The notes below the pieces were generated by a model, which saw nothing but the letters and a program-made list of their open reading frames with translations, had not been told where the DNA came from and did not search any database. Made by a program: the position numbers and the translations under genes. Source: Klebsiella pneumoniae (GTDB lineage Bacteria > Pseudomonadota > Gammaproteobacteria > Pseudomonadales > Azotimanducaceae). From it: a stretch of DNA of 7,709 nucleotides. The stretch is from assembly GCA_945878745.1 (NCBI GenBank), contig CAMDVY010000132.1:1-7709 (forward strand), in the 5' to 3' direction. This document shows, in pieces, positions 5,999 to 7,709 of the stretch (position 1 is its first letter; every line of letters starts with the position of its first letter).

Positions 5999-6475
5999 AT
6001 GACCCAATCCTCCTCCCCTATCATCGGTAGCGACCGGCGCTTCAGTGACTCCCACCGCGAGGTGCTGGCCGCACTCGCAAATCTGATGATTCCATCCCAG
6101 GCGGATCTGCCAGCCGCGGCCGACGAGACGATCCTGGATGACATCCTTCGCGAACTGGTCAACCGCGCGCCAATAGTGCGCCGAGGCCTCGATCGACTTG
6201 CACAAATCACGGCCGATGCTCAAGGCGCACCCTTTGCGCATATCGACACCAGTGACCAGATGGCGTTGATCAACCGGCTGCGACATGAGGACCCTGAATT
6301 TCTCCGATGTTTCGAAACCGTGGTTGCAGCCTGTTACTACCGTGATGATCGAGTGCTTCGTGCCCACGGGCTAACCGCCGGAGCGCCGTTTCCCAACGGT
6401 CGTGCGGTGGCGCCAACCGACTGGACCCTGCTCGACCCGGTGCGCACACGCAAGCCATTCTTCAGGATCCCATGA
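5999..6475 (+). CDS. Gluconate 2-dehydrogenase subunit 3-like small subunit of a GMC oxidoreductase
   Basis: 158 residues, helix-rich. It resembles the small (gamma, subunit 3) partner of membrane-associated FAD sugar dehydrogenases, which in known complexes helps fold and export the GMC catalytic subunit. Family-like traits are an N-terminal helix L-A-A-L-A-N-L-M-I-P (23-32), where members read 'A-D-x-I-I-P', and the C-terminal block C-Y-Y-R-D-D-R-V-L (112-120), A-H-G-L (122-125), P-F-P-N-G (130-134), then D-W-T-L-L-D-P-V-R (141-149). Its place directly before a GMC gene, with an ATGA overlap (start 6472, stop 6473-6475), strongly supports the pairing. It has no Tat or Sec signal: the Arg13-Arg14 pair is not followed by a hydrophobic segment. 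The complex is thus probably cytoplasmic, or exported by other means. No clear Shine-Dalgarno site precedes ATG 5999; a TACAAT hexamer lies at 5985-5990. Confidence 0.75.
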   Translation: MTQSSSPIIGSDRRFSDSHREVLAALANLMIPSQADLPAAADETILDDILRELVNRAPIVRRGLDRLAQITADAQGAPFAHIDTSDQMALINRLRHEDPEFLRCFETVVAACYYRDDRVLRAHGLTAGAPFPNGRAVAPTDWTLLDPVRTRKPFFRIP

Positions 6476-7709
6476 GTCGGACCAATGACATTGTCGACAT
6501 ACTGATCATCGGTGCCGGTGCTGCCGGCGCGGCGGTAGCCCACAGTCTGGTCGACACCCGAATGAAGATCCTGTGTCTCGAGCAAGGCGATTGGGTCAGG
6601 TCATCCGACTACCCAACCAACGGCCGTGACTGGGAATCGCGTCCGGATTTTTCCGGCAGCCCGAACCTGCGTCGACGACCGGCGGACTATCCCATCGACG
6701 ACACCACATCGCCCGTCAAACCCGTGAACTTCAATGGCGTGGGTGGTGGAACGATCCTCTACATGGCTCACTTTCCCCGGTTTCACCCATCCGACTTTCG
6801 TACCCGGAGTCTGGATGGTGTGGGTGACGACTGGCCCATTTCGTATCAGCATCTCGAACCGTTTTTCGCCGCCAACGATCAGGTTATGGGGGTGGCCGGT
6901 TTGCCTGGTGATCCCGCGTGCCCACCCAAGGATGGCCTGTTGCCACCCGTGCCGCTCGGTACGCTGGGCGAAACCGTCGCCCGGGGATTCAACGCCCTTG
7001 GCTGGCACTGGTGGCCTTCGGAAAGTGCCATTGCCACCGTACCGTACAACGGCCGTGGCGCCTGTCTGAATCTCGGACCCTGTGCGTCCGGTTGTGCACA
7101 AGGCGCCAAAGCCAGTGTTGACATCACCTACTGGCCGGAAGCCATTCGCCGAGGCGTGGAACTGCGCACCCGATGTCGGGTACGCGAAATCACGCTGGAC
7201 GAGCGCGGTATGGCGCGTGGCGTGGTGTATTTCGACGAAGCCGGTATCGAACACGAGCAGCGGGCGCACATCGTCATCGTTGCGTGTAACGGCATCGGCA
7301 CGCCGCGATTGTTGCTCAACTCACGGTCGGCCAGTTTTCCCGATGGCCTCGCCAACTCCAGTGGGCTGGTTGGGCGCAACCTGATGTTGCACTGCATGAC
7401 CGTAACCCAGGGCACCTTCGATCGCCCACTGAGCGGCTGGCAGGGGCCGATCGGCTGTTCACTGTGGAGCAAGGAGTTCTACGAGACCGATCCGGCGCGC
7501 GGTTATGCACGTGGATACACCATGGAAATACTGCGAGGCAGCGGGCCGGTGGCCACCGCCCAGGGTGGCCTCATGCGCGGCGCATTGCCGTGGGGACAAA
7601 GCCACCATGCGGCCTTTCGGCACATGTTCGATCGCACGGCCACCATCGTTGCGGTGGGTGAAGATCTGCCGGAAGAAAGCAATCGCGTGACGCTTGATCC
7701 CGATACCTG
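6472..7709 (+). CDS. GMC-family FAD-dependent oxidoreductase (3' end outside window)
   Basis: Open from ATG 6472 to the right edge: 412 residues, with the last codon cut. GMC enzymes oxidise alcohols or sugars to ketones, aldehydes or lactones with FAD. The N-terminal FAD motif is G14-A-G16-A-A-G19, with the ribose-binding Glu at 37 in L-E-Q-G-D. The second GMC block is G-V-G-G-G-T-I-L-Y-M (89-98), then D-W-P-I-S-Y-x-x-L-E-P-F-F (120-132). C198-x5-C204-x3-C208 in a G-P-C-x-x-G-C-x-x-G-A-K context matches the cysteine spacing of the iron-sulfur-containing glucose dehydrogenase catalytic subunit, and S215-V-D follows. The strand-glycine segment A-C-N-G-I-G-T-P-R-L-L-L-N-S (271-284) is the classic GMC 'A-G-x-x-x-S-P-x-L-L' region. 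The C-terminal His/Asn active-site pair lies beyond the edge. There is no export signal. It is translationally coupled to the small-subunit gene; a cytochrome gene might follow downstream. Confidence 0.9.
   Translation, partial: MSRTNDIVDILIIGAGAAGAAVAHSLVDTRMKILCLEQGDWVRSSDYPTNGRDWESRPDFSGSPNLRRRPADYPIDDTTSPVKPVNFNGVGGGTILYMAHFPRFHPSDFRTRSLDGVGDDWPISYQHLEPFFAANDQVMGVAGLPGDPACPPKDGLLPPVPLGTLGETVARGFNALGWHWWPSESAIATVPYNGRGACLNLGPCASGCAQGAKASVDITYWPEAIRRGVELRTRCRVREITLDERGMARGVVYFDEAGIEHEQRAHIVIVACNGIGTPRLLLNSRSASFPDGLANSSGLVGRNLMLHCMTVTQGTFDRPLSGWQGPIGCSLWSKEFYETDPARGYARGYTMEILRGSGPVATAQGGLMRGALPWGQSHHAAFRHMFDRTATIVAVGEDLPEESNRVTLDPDT

Noticed and set aside
4282..6210. 642-codon open frame on the minus strand opposite the monooxygenase
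   Set aside because: The plus-strand frame has every expected Baeyer-Villiger motif. The minus frame is an antisense shadow typical of GC-rich coding DNA, with no recognisable domain, and it runs across two plus-strand genes.
6601..7269. 222-codon minus-strand frame opposite the GMC gene
   Set aside because: The plus strand encodes a clear GMC protein through this whole stretch; the antisense product has no family-like features.

Overview
The window looks like chromosomal DNA of a Proteobacterium, most likely a marine-type or pollutant-degrading gammaproteobacterium. This rests on a moderately high-GC coding style, a classic lipobox lipoprotein, AGGAG-type ribosome sites, and the mix of exopolysaccharide glycosyltransferases with flavoprotein oxidoreductases. 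No rRNA, tRNA, CRISPR array, transposase or phage gene is visible, and the lineage is an inference.

Layout. (1) Positions 1-1815, + strand: the 3' end of one GT4-type glycosyltransferase, about 300 bp with no convincing gene, then a complete second GT4 glycosyltransferase. This is the edge of a surface or exopolysaccharide cluster, and its base composition looks less GC-rich than the right-hand part. (2) Positions 2044-3026, - strand: a two-gene unit with very good ribosome sites. It encodes a MaoC-like hot-dog protein whose usual catalytic Asp is replaced, followed by a small membrane-anchored protein that may have a split-barrel fold. (3) Positions 3169-3999, + strand, divergent from the pair: a 276-aa predicted lipoprotein of unknown function. 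(4) Positions 4108 to the right edge, + strand: a 614-aa Baeyer-Villiger-type flavin monooxygenase, a 158-aa protein like the small (subunit 3 / gamma) subunit of membrane sugar dehydrogenases, and a GMC-family FAD oxidoreductase cut by the window end. The last two overlap as ATGA.

The most interesting part is region 4. The GMC protein carries a C-x5-C-x3-C motif that matches the iron-sulfur ligand spacing I recall for the FAD glucose dehydrogenase catalytic subunit. It is preceded by a small-subunit homologue, as in that complex, but this small subunit has no Tat or Sec signal and the genes sit behind a Baeyer-Villiger monooxygenase. A plausible reading is a cytoplasmic alcohol to ketone to ester/lactone route: the GMC/small-subunit complex oxidises an alcohol to a ketone and passes electrons to an unknown acceptor, and the monooxygenase inserts oxygen next to the carbonyl. 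The substrate is unknown; a steroid, terpenoid or alicyclic compound is possible. A sigma70-like promoter just upstream of the monooxygenase supports a transcript starting there.
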